A stretch of 5,072 nucleotides of DNA from an uncultured Thermoleophilia bacterium (GTDB lineage Bacteria > Actinomycetota > Thermoleophilia > UBA2241). Below are positions 1 through 5,072 of the stretch, one piece after another. Position 1 is the first letter of the stretch; the number at the start of each line of letters is the position of its first letter. A program made the position numbers and the translations under genes. The notes beneath the pieces are model-generated. The model searched no databases. It saw nothing but the letters and a program-made list of their open reading frames with translations, and had not been told where the DNA came from. The DNA is taken from NCBI GenBank assembly GCA_903921965.1, contig CAIXSE010000243.1, positions 1 to 5,072 on the forward strand, written 5' to 3'.

Positions 1-1094
1 GCTACCTGGGCGACGACATCTTCGGCAGCGGCTGGGACTTCCACCTGAAGATCAAGGAGGGCGCCGGCGCCTTCGTCTGCGGCGAGGAGACCGCGCTGAT
101 CGCCAGCATCATGGGCGAGCGCGGCATGCCGCGGAAGCGGCCGCCCTTCCCCGCCGTCTCCGGCCTGTGGGGCAAGCCCACCAACATCAACAACGTCGAG
201 ACCTTCGCCACGGTGCCGTGGATCATCGGGCACGGCGCCGCCGCCTACGCGGCCATCGGCTCCGAGTCGTGCAAGGGCACCAAGGCCTTCAGCCTGGCCG
301 GCAAGGTCGTGAACGGCGGCCTCGCCGAGGTGCCCATGGGCTCCACCCTGCGGCACGTCATCTTCGAGGTCGGCGGCGGCATCAAGGACGGCCGCGAGTT
401 CAAGGCCGTGCAGCTCGGCGGCCCCTCCGGCGGCTGCGTGCCGGCGGCCCTGCTCGACACGCCGGTCGACTACGAGAGCCTCACCGCGACCGGCGCCATC
501 ATGGGCTCCGGCGGCATGGTGGTGGCCGACGACCAGACCTGCATGGTCGACCTGGCCAAGTACTTCCTGCAGTTCACGCAGAACGAGAGCTGCGGCAAGT
601 GCGTGCCGTGCCGCCTCGGCACCAAGCGCATGCTCGAGATCCTCGAGCGCATCACGGCGGGCGACGGCCGGCCGGGCGACATCGAGACGCTCGAGAACCT
701 GGCCATCTCCGTCAAGAAGACCAGCCTGTGCGGCCTCGGCCAGACGGCGCCGAACCCCGTGCTCACGACCATCCGCTACTTCCGCGACGAGTACGAGGCG
801 CACATCGACGGGCAGGAGTGCCCGGCGCACGCCTGCACGGCGCTGATCGCGTACACGATCGACCCCGCCATGTGCACCGGCTGCCTGCTCTGCGCCAAGA
901 AGTGCCCGACGGGTGCCGCGCACGGGCCCAGGAAGCAGACGCACGTCATCGACCAGGAGACGTGCATCAAGTGCGACGCCTGCCGCGTCGCCTGCAAGTT
1001 CGACGCCGTGAAGATCGTCAGCGGCCCCGAAGAGATCGCCGTGGCCGTGGGCGCGCAGCGCGAGGGCCACGAGGCGGCGAGCGCGAAGAAGTAG
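1..1094 (+). CDS. nuoF: NuoF/HydB-type NADH-binding flavoprotein subunit with C-terminal 2x[4Fe-4S] ferredoxin domain (5' truncated)
   Basis: This subunit oxidises or reduces NAD(P)H at FMN and passes electrons through Fe-S clusters in a cytoplasmic multi-subunit oxidoreductase. The reading frame is open from base 3, so the start lies upstream; 363 residues are visible. HydB/HndC-type proteins are usually near 600, so roughly 230-260 N-terminal residues are missing. Visible in order are the NADH/FMN-site block [14 protein letters not shown], then [14 protein letters not shown], then the N3-type cluster site ESCGKCVPC (Cys codons at 591, 600, 609) with its fourth Cys at 729 in SLCGLG. Two ferredoxin motifs follow: CxxCxxCxxxCP (Cys at 873, 882, 891, 903) and CxxCxxCxxxC (963, 972, 981, 993). 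Respiratory NuoF lacks this ferredoxin tail, which points to a bifurcating or NAD(P)-linked hydrogenase or formate dehydrogenase. Which one cannot be decided here, because the catalytic subunit is not in the window. A hairpin follows the stop, so it is probably the last gene of its operon. Confidence 0.95.
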   Translation, partial: YLGDDIFGSGWDFHLKIKEGAGAFVCGEETALIASIMGERGMPRKRPPFPAVSGLWGKPTNINNVETFATVPWIIGHGAAAYAAIGSESCKGTKAFSLAGKVVNGGLAEVPMGSTLRHVIFEVGGGIKDGREFKAVQLGGPSGGCVPAALLDTPVDYESLTATGAIMGSGGMVVADDQTCMVDLAKYFLQFTQNESCGKCVPCRLGTKRMLEILERITAGDGRPGDIETLENLAISVKKTSLCGLGQTAPNPVLTTIRYFRDEYEAHIDGQECPAHACTALIAYTIDPAMCTGCLLCAKKCPTGAAHGPRKQTHVIDQETCIKCDACRVACKFDAVKIVSGPEEIAVAVGAQREGHEAASAKK

Positions 1095-1125
1095 CGCCCG
1101 GGCGCGCAGGAGGTCCCGCGGGACG

Positions 1126-1166
1126 GCGCCGCGGCGGGAGGCCCTTCCGGCCCCCCGCCGCGGCGC
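1126..1166 (+). terminator. GC-rich terminator-like hairpin after the flavoprotein gene
   Basis: Two perfectly complementary 13-nt arms, 1126-1138 and 1154-1166, enclose a 15-nt loop in which GG 1140-1141 can also pair with CC 1152-1153. The hairpin starts 31 nt after the flavoprotein stop. No U-tract follows (the next bases are TCCCGTCTTC), so it is not a classical E. coli-type terminator. GC-rich stems without U-runs are common 3' ends in high-GC bacteria. The position between two functionally different genes supports a transcription end here. Confidence 0.65.
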
Positions 1167-1221
1167 TCCCGTCTTCACGCCGGCGGGCGGTCCCCGTTCC
1201 AATGGAGTACCCGGTGCGGTA

Positions 1222-1262
1222 TCGTTAGACAATGTGGTGAGTTCGTTAGTCAGCTAACTAAA
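1222..1262 (+). promoter_or_regulatory. Candidate operator: phased TCGTTAG repeats and GTTAG-N4-CTAAC dyad
   Basis: TCGTTAG occurs at 1222-1228 and again at 1243-1249, exactly 21 bp apart, which is two helical turns. The second copy is also the left arm of a dyad, GTTAG (1245-1249), TCAG, CTAAC (1254-1258). That dyad extends to 8-nt arms (1242-1249 and 1254-1261) with one mismatch. It lies just downstream of the weak -10-like box and about 125 bp before permease 1. The shape resembles operators of TetR-type and other dimeric repressors. The regulator is not identifiable from this window, and the nearby Lrp-type protein is one possibility. Confidence 0.45.
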
Positions 1263-1371
1263 CACGGTGCCGCGGCCACATGAGGAAGGAGGTCGGCCGC
1301 CGCCGGCACACTCGGTCTCCGCGAAGTACGTGCCGGGGACGCTCATGGGGGAGCGCCCGGCCGCGATCACG

Positions 1372-1382
1372 AAGGGGGAACT
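1372..1382 (+). promoter_or_regulatory. Ribosome binding site of permease 1 (decides a TTG start)
   Basis: AAGGGGGAACT stands directly before the TTG at 1383, with 4 nt between the G-run and the start. The identical 11-nt string stands before the ATG of the second permease (3848-3858). The encoded N-termini MAEELAFARK are the same in both, which fixes TTG 1383 as the start. Confidence 0.85.
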
Positions 1383-3008
1383 TTGGCGGAAGAGCTAGCC
1401 TTCGCCCGCAAGGCCAGCGGCCTCGTCCGCGGCCTGTCCATGACGGACGCCATCGCCGTCGGCCTCATGAACCAGGGCATCACGCCCAGCATCTGGACGA
1501 TGATCACCTGGGGCCTCGGTACCTACCTCACCGGCAACCTGCTCTGGGCCAGCGTCATATCGCTGGTCCTCGTCGGCTTCGGCTTCCCGCTCGTCTGGGG
1601 CATCCTGTCCGCGAGCATGCCTCGCTCCGGCGGCGAGTACATCTACAACTCGCGCATCATCCACCCGATCGTGGGCATCGCCGAGAGCTTCGGCAACGCC
1701 TTCGTCATGATCTTCTGGGTCTACGTGCTGGCCCCGTGGATCGCCGACCCCGGCCTCGTCATCCTCGCCGAGTACCAGGGGTGGACCTGGCTGTACGACA
1801 GCGCCACGGGGGCGTTCTTCGGAGGGCTCCCGTACGAGTGGGGCGTGTTCGTGGTGGCCACCATCGCCAACGTCCTGGCCCTGCTCACCATGATCTTCGG
1901 CGTCAAGATCTTCGCCACCATCCAGAAGTCGATCATGTTCATCGCCCTCGGCGGCGCCGCCGTGGTCACCGGCTCCATCATGATCAGCAGCAAGACGGCG
2001 ATGGCCGAGAACTGGGACAAGCTCGCCGCCCAGTACGGCTCGCTGAAGTACGCCGAGGTCGTGCCGGCCGTGAGCAACGCCATCGGTGAGGCCGTCCCCA
2101 CGTCGTCGACGTTCTACGGCACCCTGGGCGTGATGGTGGCCGGCTCGTGGCTGTTCGCCTACGCCTACTTCTGCGTGTTCGTGGCCGGCGAGGTGAAACG
2201 CCCCGACAAGACGCTGATCTGGGCCAACTTCATCGCCATCCTCGTGCCGGCCCTGCTCATGATCTGGACGGCGCTCTCGATGTACCGCGTGATGCCATTC
2301 GACTTCATCTCGGCGACGGCCTGGATCGACAACAACGGCGGCATCGAGGGGTACAGTCTGCCGTTCCTGCCGAGCTACATGAGCCTGGGCTACATCGCCC
2401 ACTCCAACTGGTTCGTGGCGTTCGCCGCCAGTCTCTCGTACATGCTCTTCACGTTCTGGTACGTGGCGCTGAGCTATCTCGCGTTCCCGCGCATCATCTT
2501 CGCCTGGGGCATGGACCGCATGGGTCCCAAGTGGTTCACGTCCATCAACGCGCGCTGGGCCAGCCCGGTGAAGAACTACATCCTCTGCTTCATCCTGTGC
2601 CAGGCCGCGATCGCGCTGTACTCGTTCTGGCTGGGCAGCTACATGCAGGGACTCACCGTGACCGGCATGGAGATCGTCTCGGTGTGGGGCGTGACCACGG
2701 TCGCGGCGCTGCTGTTCCCGTTCATGCGGCGTTCCAGGGGCATCTGGGATTCGTCGCCGTTCAAGACGTGGAAGTTCGCCGGCGTGCCCATGATCGTGTG
2801 GGGCGCCATCTCGTCGCTCATCTACCTGTCCATCCTGTTCTACTTCCTGATCTTCACGGAGGAGATGAGGGACTCCAACGGCCAGTCCTGGATCCTGTAC
2901 GGCGTCGTGTGGGTCATCGGCATCGTCTGGTACCTGTTCTGGGCCCAGCGGAGCAAGACGGTGGGCGTGGACGTCAGCATGACCTACGGGGAGCTGCCGC
3001 CGGAGTGA
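1383..3008 (+). CDS. APC-superfamily amino acid permease, paralogue 1
   Basis: This is an integral membrane transporter, probably importing an amino acid or related amine by ion symport or exchange; the substrate cannot be read from sequence. It is 541 residues with roughly 12 hydrophobic segments. Segment 1 lies near 19-48, segment 2 near 52-78, a conserved loop PRSGGEYIYNSRIIHP starts at residue 80, and segment 3 runs from about 97. A cytoplasmic-type motif AGEVKRPDKT is at 268-277, which matches the E-[IVL]-K-x-P loop typical of APC permeases. FPRIIFAWGMDRMGPKWF is at 368-385, another APC hallmark (R-x-x-x-A-x-x-x-D-x-x-x-P-like). The final segments lie at about 475-500 and 510-535. The usual TM1 G-S-G-I pattern is absent and replaced by GLMNQGITPSIW. 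TTG start chosen by its Shine-Dalgarno and by identity with the paralogue's start. It appears to be a single-gene transcription unit bounded by hairpins on both sides. Confidence 0.93.
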   Translation: MAEELAFARKASGLVRGLSMTDAIAVGLMNQGITPSIWTMITWGLGTYLTGNLLWASVISLVLVGFGFPLVWGILSASMPRSGGEYIYNSRIIHPIVGIAESFGNAFVMIFWVYVLAPWIADPGLVILAEYQGWTWLYDSATGAFFGGLPYEWGVFVVATIANVLALLTMIFGVKIFATIQKSIMFIALGGAAVVTGSIMISSKTAMAENWDKLAAQYGSLKYAEVVPAVSNAIGEAVPTSSTFYGTLGVMVAGSWLFAYAYFCVFVAGEVKRPDKTLIWANFIAILVPALLMIWTALSMYRVMPFDFISATAWIDNNGGIEGYSLPFLPSYMSLGYIAHSNWFVAFAASLSYMLFTFWYVALSYLAFPRIIFAWGMDRMGPKWFTSINARWASPVKNYILCFILCQAAIALYSFWLGSYMQGLTVTGMEIVSVWGVTTVAALLFPFMRRSRGIWDSSPFKTWKFAGVPMIVWGAISSLIYLSILFYFLIFTEEMRDSNGQSWILYGVVWVIGIVWYLFWAQRSKTVGVDVSMTYGELPPE

Positions 3009-3023
3009 GGCCGCTCGCCGCGT

Positions 3024-3051
3024 GACGCGCGTCCGCGAGCGGACGCGCGTC
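3024..3051 (+). terminator. Perfect 13-bp inverted repeat downstream of permease 1
   Basis: Arms 3024-3036 and 3039-3051 are perfectly complementary and separated only by GA, so as RNA the loop would be a C-GA-G-type turn with the innermost pair open. It begins 15 nt after the permease stop. No U-tract follows. As DNA it is a 28-bp near-palindrome, so it could alternatively be a protein-binding site. Its place between a stop codon and a second hairpin favours a transcription-end role. Confidence 0.6.
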
Positions 3052-3063
3052 TGGACCGCGTGA

Positions 3064-3101
3064 CCGGGGGGCGGGGCGCCGCGAGGCGCCCCGCCCCCCG
3101 G
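3064..3101 (+). terminator. Very stable 17-bp hairpin with GCGA tetraloop
   Basis: Arms 3064-3080 and 3085-3101 pair perfectly over 17 bp, all G-C pairs, closed by the four-base loop GCGA (3081-3084), a GNRA-type tetraloop. No U-tract follows. It comes 12 nt after the first inverted repeat and before the AT-richer promoter region of the regulator gene. The likely role is a strong terminator or a 3'-end-stabilising structure for the permease mRNA. Confidence 0.75.
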
Positions 3102-3123
3102 CGCATCCGTGCCGGACGCGTTC

Positions 3124-3272
3124 GGCCACTGCGTCGTCTGTCACTGGCGTTTTCGGAAATACGCGAAATGTCCAGACTTCCGAAACAGAAACGAGCCGCA
3201 GAAGCCTTGACATTTTCCGACGTCGGGTATCGAAATAACCTGCGGGAATCAGGCGCTACCAGGGGGGTCCCG
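3124..3272 (+). promoter_or_regulatory. Promoter/operator region of the Lrp-type regulator
   Basis: The base composition is clearly more AT-rich here than in the neighbouring genes. A perfect -35 consensus TTGACA lies at 3207-3212. The -10 is less clear: TATCGA (3228-3233, 15-nt spacer) or TCGAAA (3230-3235, 17-nt spacer). A perfect 10-bp palindrome CCGACGTCGG (3217-3226) sits in the spacer. Upstream, TTTCGGAA (3151-3158) and TTCCGAAA (3178-3185) form an inverted repeat, and TTCCGA recurs at 3215-3220. Lrp-family proteins commonly bind and repress their own promoters, so these are candidate autoregulatory sites. Confidence 0.6.
3261..3267 (+). promoter_or_regulatory. Ribosome binding site that selects the TTG start of the regulator
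   Basis: AGGGGGG lies 5 nt before the TTG at 3273, similar to the G-rich sites of both permeases. The upstream in-frame ATG at 3168 and GTG at 3060 have no comparable purine run at the right distance. The GTG lies just before the terminator-like hairpin, and translating from it would run through that hairpin and the promoter. Confidence 0.7.
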
Positions 3273-3764
3273 TTGCCGTTCAGTCTCGATTCCATCGACA
3301 GACGCATCGTCTCGCTGCTGCTCGAAGACGGCCGCATCTCGTCGGCCGAGATCACACGCCGTATCGGGCACGTGTCCGAGCGCGCGGTGCGCTACCGGAT
3401 CGAGAGGCTCGTCCGCAACGGGGTCATCCGCATCAGCGCCATCGTCATGCCTCAGGCGGTCGGTTTCCCCATCACCGGTGACGTCCTCGTCGACGTGGCT
3501 CCCGGCAAGCTGCAGGACGTGGCCGCGCAGCTCGTCGACTTCCCCACCGTCAGCTACGTGGCGGGGTCGGTCGGCGAAGGAGACCTCAGCGTGCAGGTCT
3601 ACGCGCGCGACACCGAGGAGCTCCTGAGGTTCGTCAACGAGGTCATCGGCAAGGTCCCCGGCGTCACGCGGACGAAGCTCGCGATGGTGCCGTGGAAGCT
3701 CAAGGACGTCTACCAGTGGCAGGTGCCCGTCGACGCCGCTGAAGAAGGGAGGACGATCGTCTGA
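3273..3764 (+). CDS. Lrp/AsnC-family transcriptional regulator
   Basis: This is a cytoplasmic DNA-binding regulator that normally forms dimers or higher oligomers and responds to amino acids. From TTG 3273 it has 163 residues, the usual family length. Residues 4-60 form the winged helix-turn-helix: SLDSIDRRIVSLLLEDGR, then helix 2 SSAEITRRIG and recognition helix SERAVRYRIERLVRNGVI. A linker follows, then a RAM/AsnC effector domain from about 66 to 150, with GEGDLSVQVYARDTEELLRF (101-120) and the typical VPGVTRTKLAMV (128-139). The recognition helix begins SERAVRYR, where many relatives have S-x-x-T-V-x-R-R; this is ordinary variation. It lies between two paralogous permeases and 94 bp before the second, so it probably regulates one or both and may be co-transcribed with permease 2. 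An ATG at 3168 would give 198 residues but lacks a ribosome binding site and overlaps the promoter elements. Confidence 0.92.
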   Translation: MPFSLDSIDRRIVSLLLEDGRISSAEITRRIGHVSERAVRYRIERLVRNGVIRISAIVMPQAVGFPITGDVLVDVAPGKLQDVAAQLVDFPTVSYVAGSVGEGDLSVQVYARDTEELLRFVNEVIGKVPGVTRTKLAMVPWKLKDVYQWQVPVDAAEEGRTIV

Positions 3765-3798
3765 GGTGCACCTTCCGCTCCGCAGTGACCAGTGACAG

Positions 3799-3837
3799 GG
3801 TCCGCGCCGCCGCCGGGGGGACGAGTCGGCGCGGGCC
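3799..3837 (+). promoter_or_regulatory. Stem-loop between regulator and permease 2
   Basis: Arms 3799-3809 and 3827-3837 pair over 11 bp with a single G-U pair, around a 17-nt loop. The structure ends 21 nt before the ATG of permease 2 and about 10 nt before its Shine-Dalgarno. There is no U-tract. It could be a partial terminator or attenuator that sets the ratio of regulator to permease, or an mRNA stabiliser. The pairing is seen in the sequence; any role is inference. Confidence 0.45.
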
Positions 3838-3847
3838 GGGATCGAAC

Positions 3848-3858
3848 AAGGGGGAACT
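3848..3858 (+). promoter_or_regulatory. Ribosome binding site of permease 2
   Basis: AAGGGGGAACT is identical to the site before permease 1 and is followed at once by ATG. The match between the two leaders confirms both starts. Confidence 0.85.
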
Positions 3859-5072
3859 ATGGCTGAAGAACTAGCCTTCGCCCGCAAAGCCAGCGGCCTC
3901 GTCCGCGGCCTCTCCATGTGGGACGCCTTCGGCGTCGGTTTCATGAACCAGGGGCTCACGCCGTCCATCTGGGTCATGACCAGCCTCGGCGTGGGCATCT
4001 ACCTCGGCGGCAACCTGATCTGGGCGACGGTCATCTCCATGATCCTCGCCGGTATCGGGTTCCCCATCGTCTGGGGCGTCCTCGGCGGCTCCATGCCGCG
4101 CTCCGGCGGTGAGTACATCTACAACTCGCGCATCATCCACCCCATCGTCGGCATCGGCGAGTCCTTCGGCAACGCCTTCGTGTGGATCATGTGGATCTAC
4201 GTGCTGGCGCCGTGGACGGCCGACCCCGGCATGGTCATGATGGCGCAGTTCATGGGCTGGGACTGGCTGTACAGCGCCGCCAACGAGACCTTCTTCGGCG
4301 GCCTCAGCTACGCCTGGGGCTGTTTCGTCATCGCGACCGTCGCCAACGTCATCGCGTTCACCTTCGTGGTGTTCGGCATCAAGTGGTTCGCGCGCATCCA
4401 GAAGGTCGTCATGATCTTCGGTATCGGCGGGTGCGCCGTGCTCCTGGGTGCGCTGACGTACTACGCGATGAAGCTCGGCCAGACCGGGTTCATCGAGAGC
4501 TGGAACGCCACCGCCCAGACCTACGGCTCCGTCGACTACGCCGGCTTCCTGGCCAAGGCGAGCGAAGAGGCCGGCCAGCTCATGCCGAGCACGTGGAACT
4601 GGTTCGACACCTTCGGCGTGATGGTCGCGGGCTCGTGGCTCTTCGCGTACAGCTACTGCATCACGTTCATCGCCGGCGAGGTCAAGCGGCCCGACAAGAC
4701 CATCATCCTCTCCAACCTGTTCGCGATCATCGTCCCCGGCGTGTTCATGCTGTGGGCGGCCTTCGCGCTGTACGGCCTCGTCAAGTTCGACTTCTTCAGC
4801 GCCACGCAGTTCGTCGACAACGCCGGCACCGACCTCGGCGGCGCCTACACCGTGCCGTGGAGCACCAACTTCCTCGGCATCCTGGGCATGGTCACCACGA
4901 ACAAGCTCATCATGTTCATCTCGGTGCTGTCGTTCCTGGCGTTCAACCTGTGGTGGATCGCCCTGTCGTACCTGGCCTTCCCGCGCATCATCTTCGCGTG
5001 GGGCATGGACCGCATGGGCCCCAAGTGGTTCACCGACATCAACCCGCGCTTCGCCAGCCCGGTGAAGAACCA
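3859..5072 (+). CDS. APC-superfamily amino acid permease, paralogue 2 (3' truncated by window end)
   Basis: This is a second membrane amino acid permease of the same family as the gene at 1383. It is open to the window end, with 404 complete codons; by comparison with paralogue 1 about 143 C-terminal residues are missing. Residues 1-20 are identical to paralogue 1 and about half of the rest is. Shared blocks are PRSGGEYIYNSRIIHPIVGI from residue 80, GVMVAGSWLFAY, AGEVKRPDKT, and the run from ALSYLAFPRIIFAWG to ASPVKN at the window end. Differences concentrate in the periplasmic-type loops and in TM1/TM2 (for example SMWDAFGVGFMNQG against SMTDAIAVGLMNQG), so the substrate range may differ. 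It follows the Lrp-type gene by 94 bp with no strong terminator, so co-transcription is plausible. ATG 3859 is supported by the shared ribosome binding site. Confidence 0.93.
   Translation, partial: MAEELAFARKASGLVRGLSMWDAFGVGFMNQGLTPSIWVMTSLGVGIYLGGNLIWATVISMILAGIGFPIVWGVLGGSMPRSGGEYIYNSRIIHPIVGIGESFGNAFVWIMWIYVLAPWTADPGMVMMAQFMGWDWLYSAANETFFGGLSYAWGCFVIATVANVIAFTFVVFGIKWFARIQKVVMIFGIGGCAVLLGALTYYAMKLGQTGFIESWNATAQTYGSVDYAGFLAKASEEAGQLMPSTWNWFDTFGVMVAGSWLFAYSYCITFIAGEVKRPDKTIILSNLFAIIVPGVFMLWAAFALYGLVKFDFFSATQFVDNAGTDLGGAYTVPWSTNFLGILGMVTTNKLIMFISVLSFLAFNLWWIALSYLAFPRIIFAWGMDRMGPKWFTDINPRFASPVKN

Larger units (their letters stand above)
1167..1382 (+). promoter_or_regulatory. Leader/promoter region of permease 1
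   Basis: I find no convincing gene in this stretch. From about 1200 to 1265 the base composition drops well below that of the surroundings, as expected for a promoter or operator. A weak sigma70-like pair is TTCCAA (1197-1202) and TATCGT (1220-1225) with a 17-nt spacer; neither box is close to consensus. A long untranslated leader of about 120-150 nt would follow. It could form a 7-bp stem (1303-1309 with 1330-1336) and a 5-bp stem (1340-1344 with 1351-1355), both weak. The region call is firmer than the exact boxes. Confidence 0.4.

Noticed and set aside
167..1228. Forward open frame overlapping the flavoprotein gene
   Set aside because: It is an Arg/Gly/His-rich frame-shift shadow; the other frame carries all cluster-binding cysteines and flavoprotein motifs.
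1303..1336. 7-bp stem with 20-nt loop in the permease 1 leader as a riboswitch
   Set aside because: The stem is short and isolated, and no conserved riboswitch core or terminator/anti-terminator pair is visible.
1345..1398. Possible 17-codon upstream frame (ATG 1345 to TAG) overlapping the permease 1 start
   Set aside because: A GGGGA run precedes it, but the conserved part is only where it overlaps the conserved Shine-Dalgarno and permease start. Permease 2 has no matching ATG, so a leader peptide is not supported.
1280..2089. Forward open frame starting in the leader and overlapping permease 1
   Set aside because: It is an Arg/His-rich frame-shifted shadow of permease 1 without recognisable domains.
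1395..2402. Long open frame of 335 codons on the - strand
   Set aside because: It lies wholly antisense to permease 1. Its translation is a low-complexity run of D, H, E, G and A with no domain, as expected from the opposite strand of a GC-rich gene.
3060..3272. N-terminal extension of the Lrp-type protein from GTG 3060 or ATG 3168
   Set aside because: Neither start has a ribosome binding site. The stretch encodes Arg-rich unrelated sequence through a hairpin and promoter, and the family domain begins only after 3273.
3765..3796. Palindrome GGTGCACC after the regulator stop and a short AGTGAC direct repeat
   Set aside because: Both are short enough to arise by chance in GC-rich DNA and have no second copy elsewhere in the window.

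Overview
The window is very GC-rich and every gene I can support lies on the + strand. It holds four protein-coding genes, two of them cut by the window edges. In order they are: the 3' part of a NuoF/HydB-type NADH-binding flavoprotein, a complete APC-superfamily amino acid permease, an Lrp/AsnC-family regulator, and the 5' three quarters of a second permease that is a close paralogue of the first. High GC, TTG starts on two genes and GC-rich terminator-like hairpins without U-tracts suggest a high-GC bacterium, plausibly an actinobacterial lineage. The flavoprotein carries a C-terminal two-[4Fe-4S] ferredoxin domain. That domain is typical of electron-bifurcating or NAD(P)H-linked hydrogenases and formate dehydrogenases, so an anaerobic, fermentative life is likely. 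The taxonomic placement is inference; nothing here fixes a genus.

Region by region: positions 1-1094 encode the flavoprotein, probably the last gene of an operon that begins outside the window. A strong hairpin follows at 1126-1166. Positions 1167-1382 are a leader or promoter region containing a less GC-rich island (about 1200-1265) with a GTTAG/CTAAC dyad and a phased TCGTTAG repeat. Permease 1 occupies 1383-3008. Two consecutive perfect hairpins follow it at 3024-3051 and 3064-3101. Positions 3124-3272 are a relatively AT-rich regulatory region with a consensus TTGACA box, a 10-bp palindrome and an inverted repeat. The Lrp-type gene occupies 3273-3764. A 94-bp gap with an 11-bp stem leads to permease 2, from 3859 to beyond the window end.

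The likely logic is that the Lrp-family protein senses an amino acid or related metabolite and controls one or both flanking permeases, as well as itself. The permeases would import amino acids as fermentation substrates, and the NuoF/HydB-type protein would handle the NADH and reduced ferredoxin that such metabolism produces. The regulator-permease link rests on position and common regulator biology. The flavoprotein is separated by a terminator and is probably only a neighbour.

I see no CRISPR array, RNA gene, insertion sequence, toxin-antitoxin or defence system, and no clearly undescribed system. The points most worth a second look are the paralogous permeases around the regulator with a near-identical 5' block, the dense operator-like region before the regulator, and the unusual first membrane segment of the permeases.
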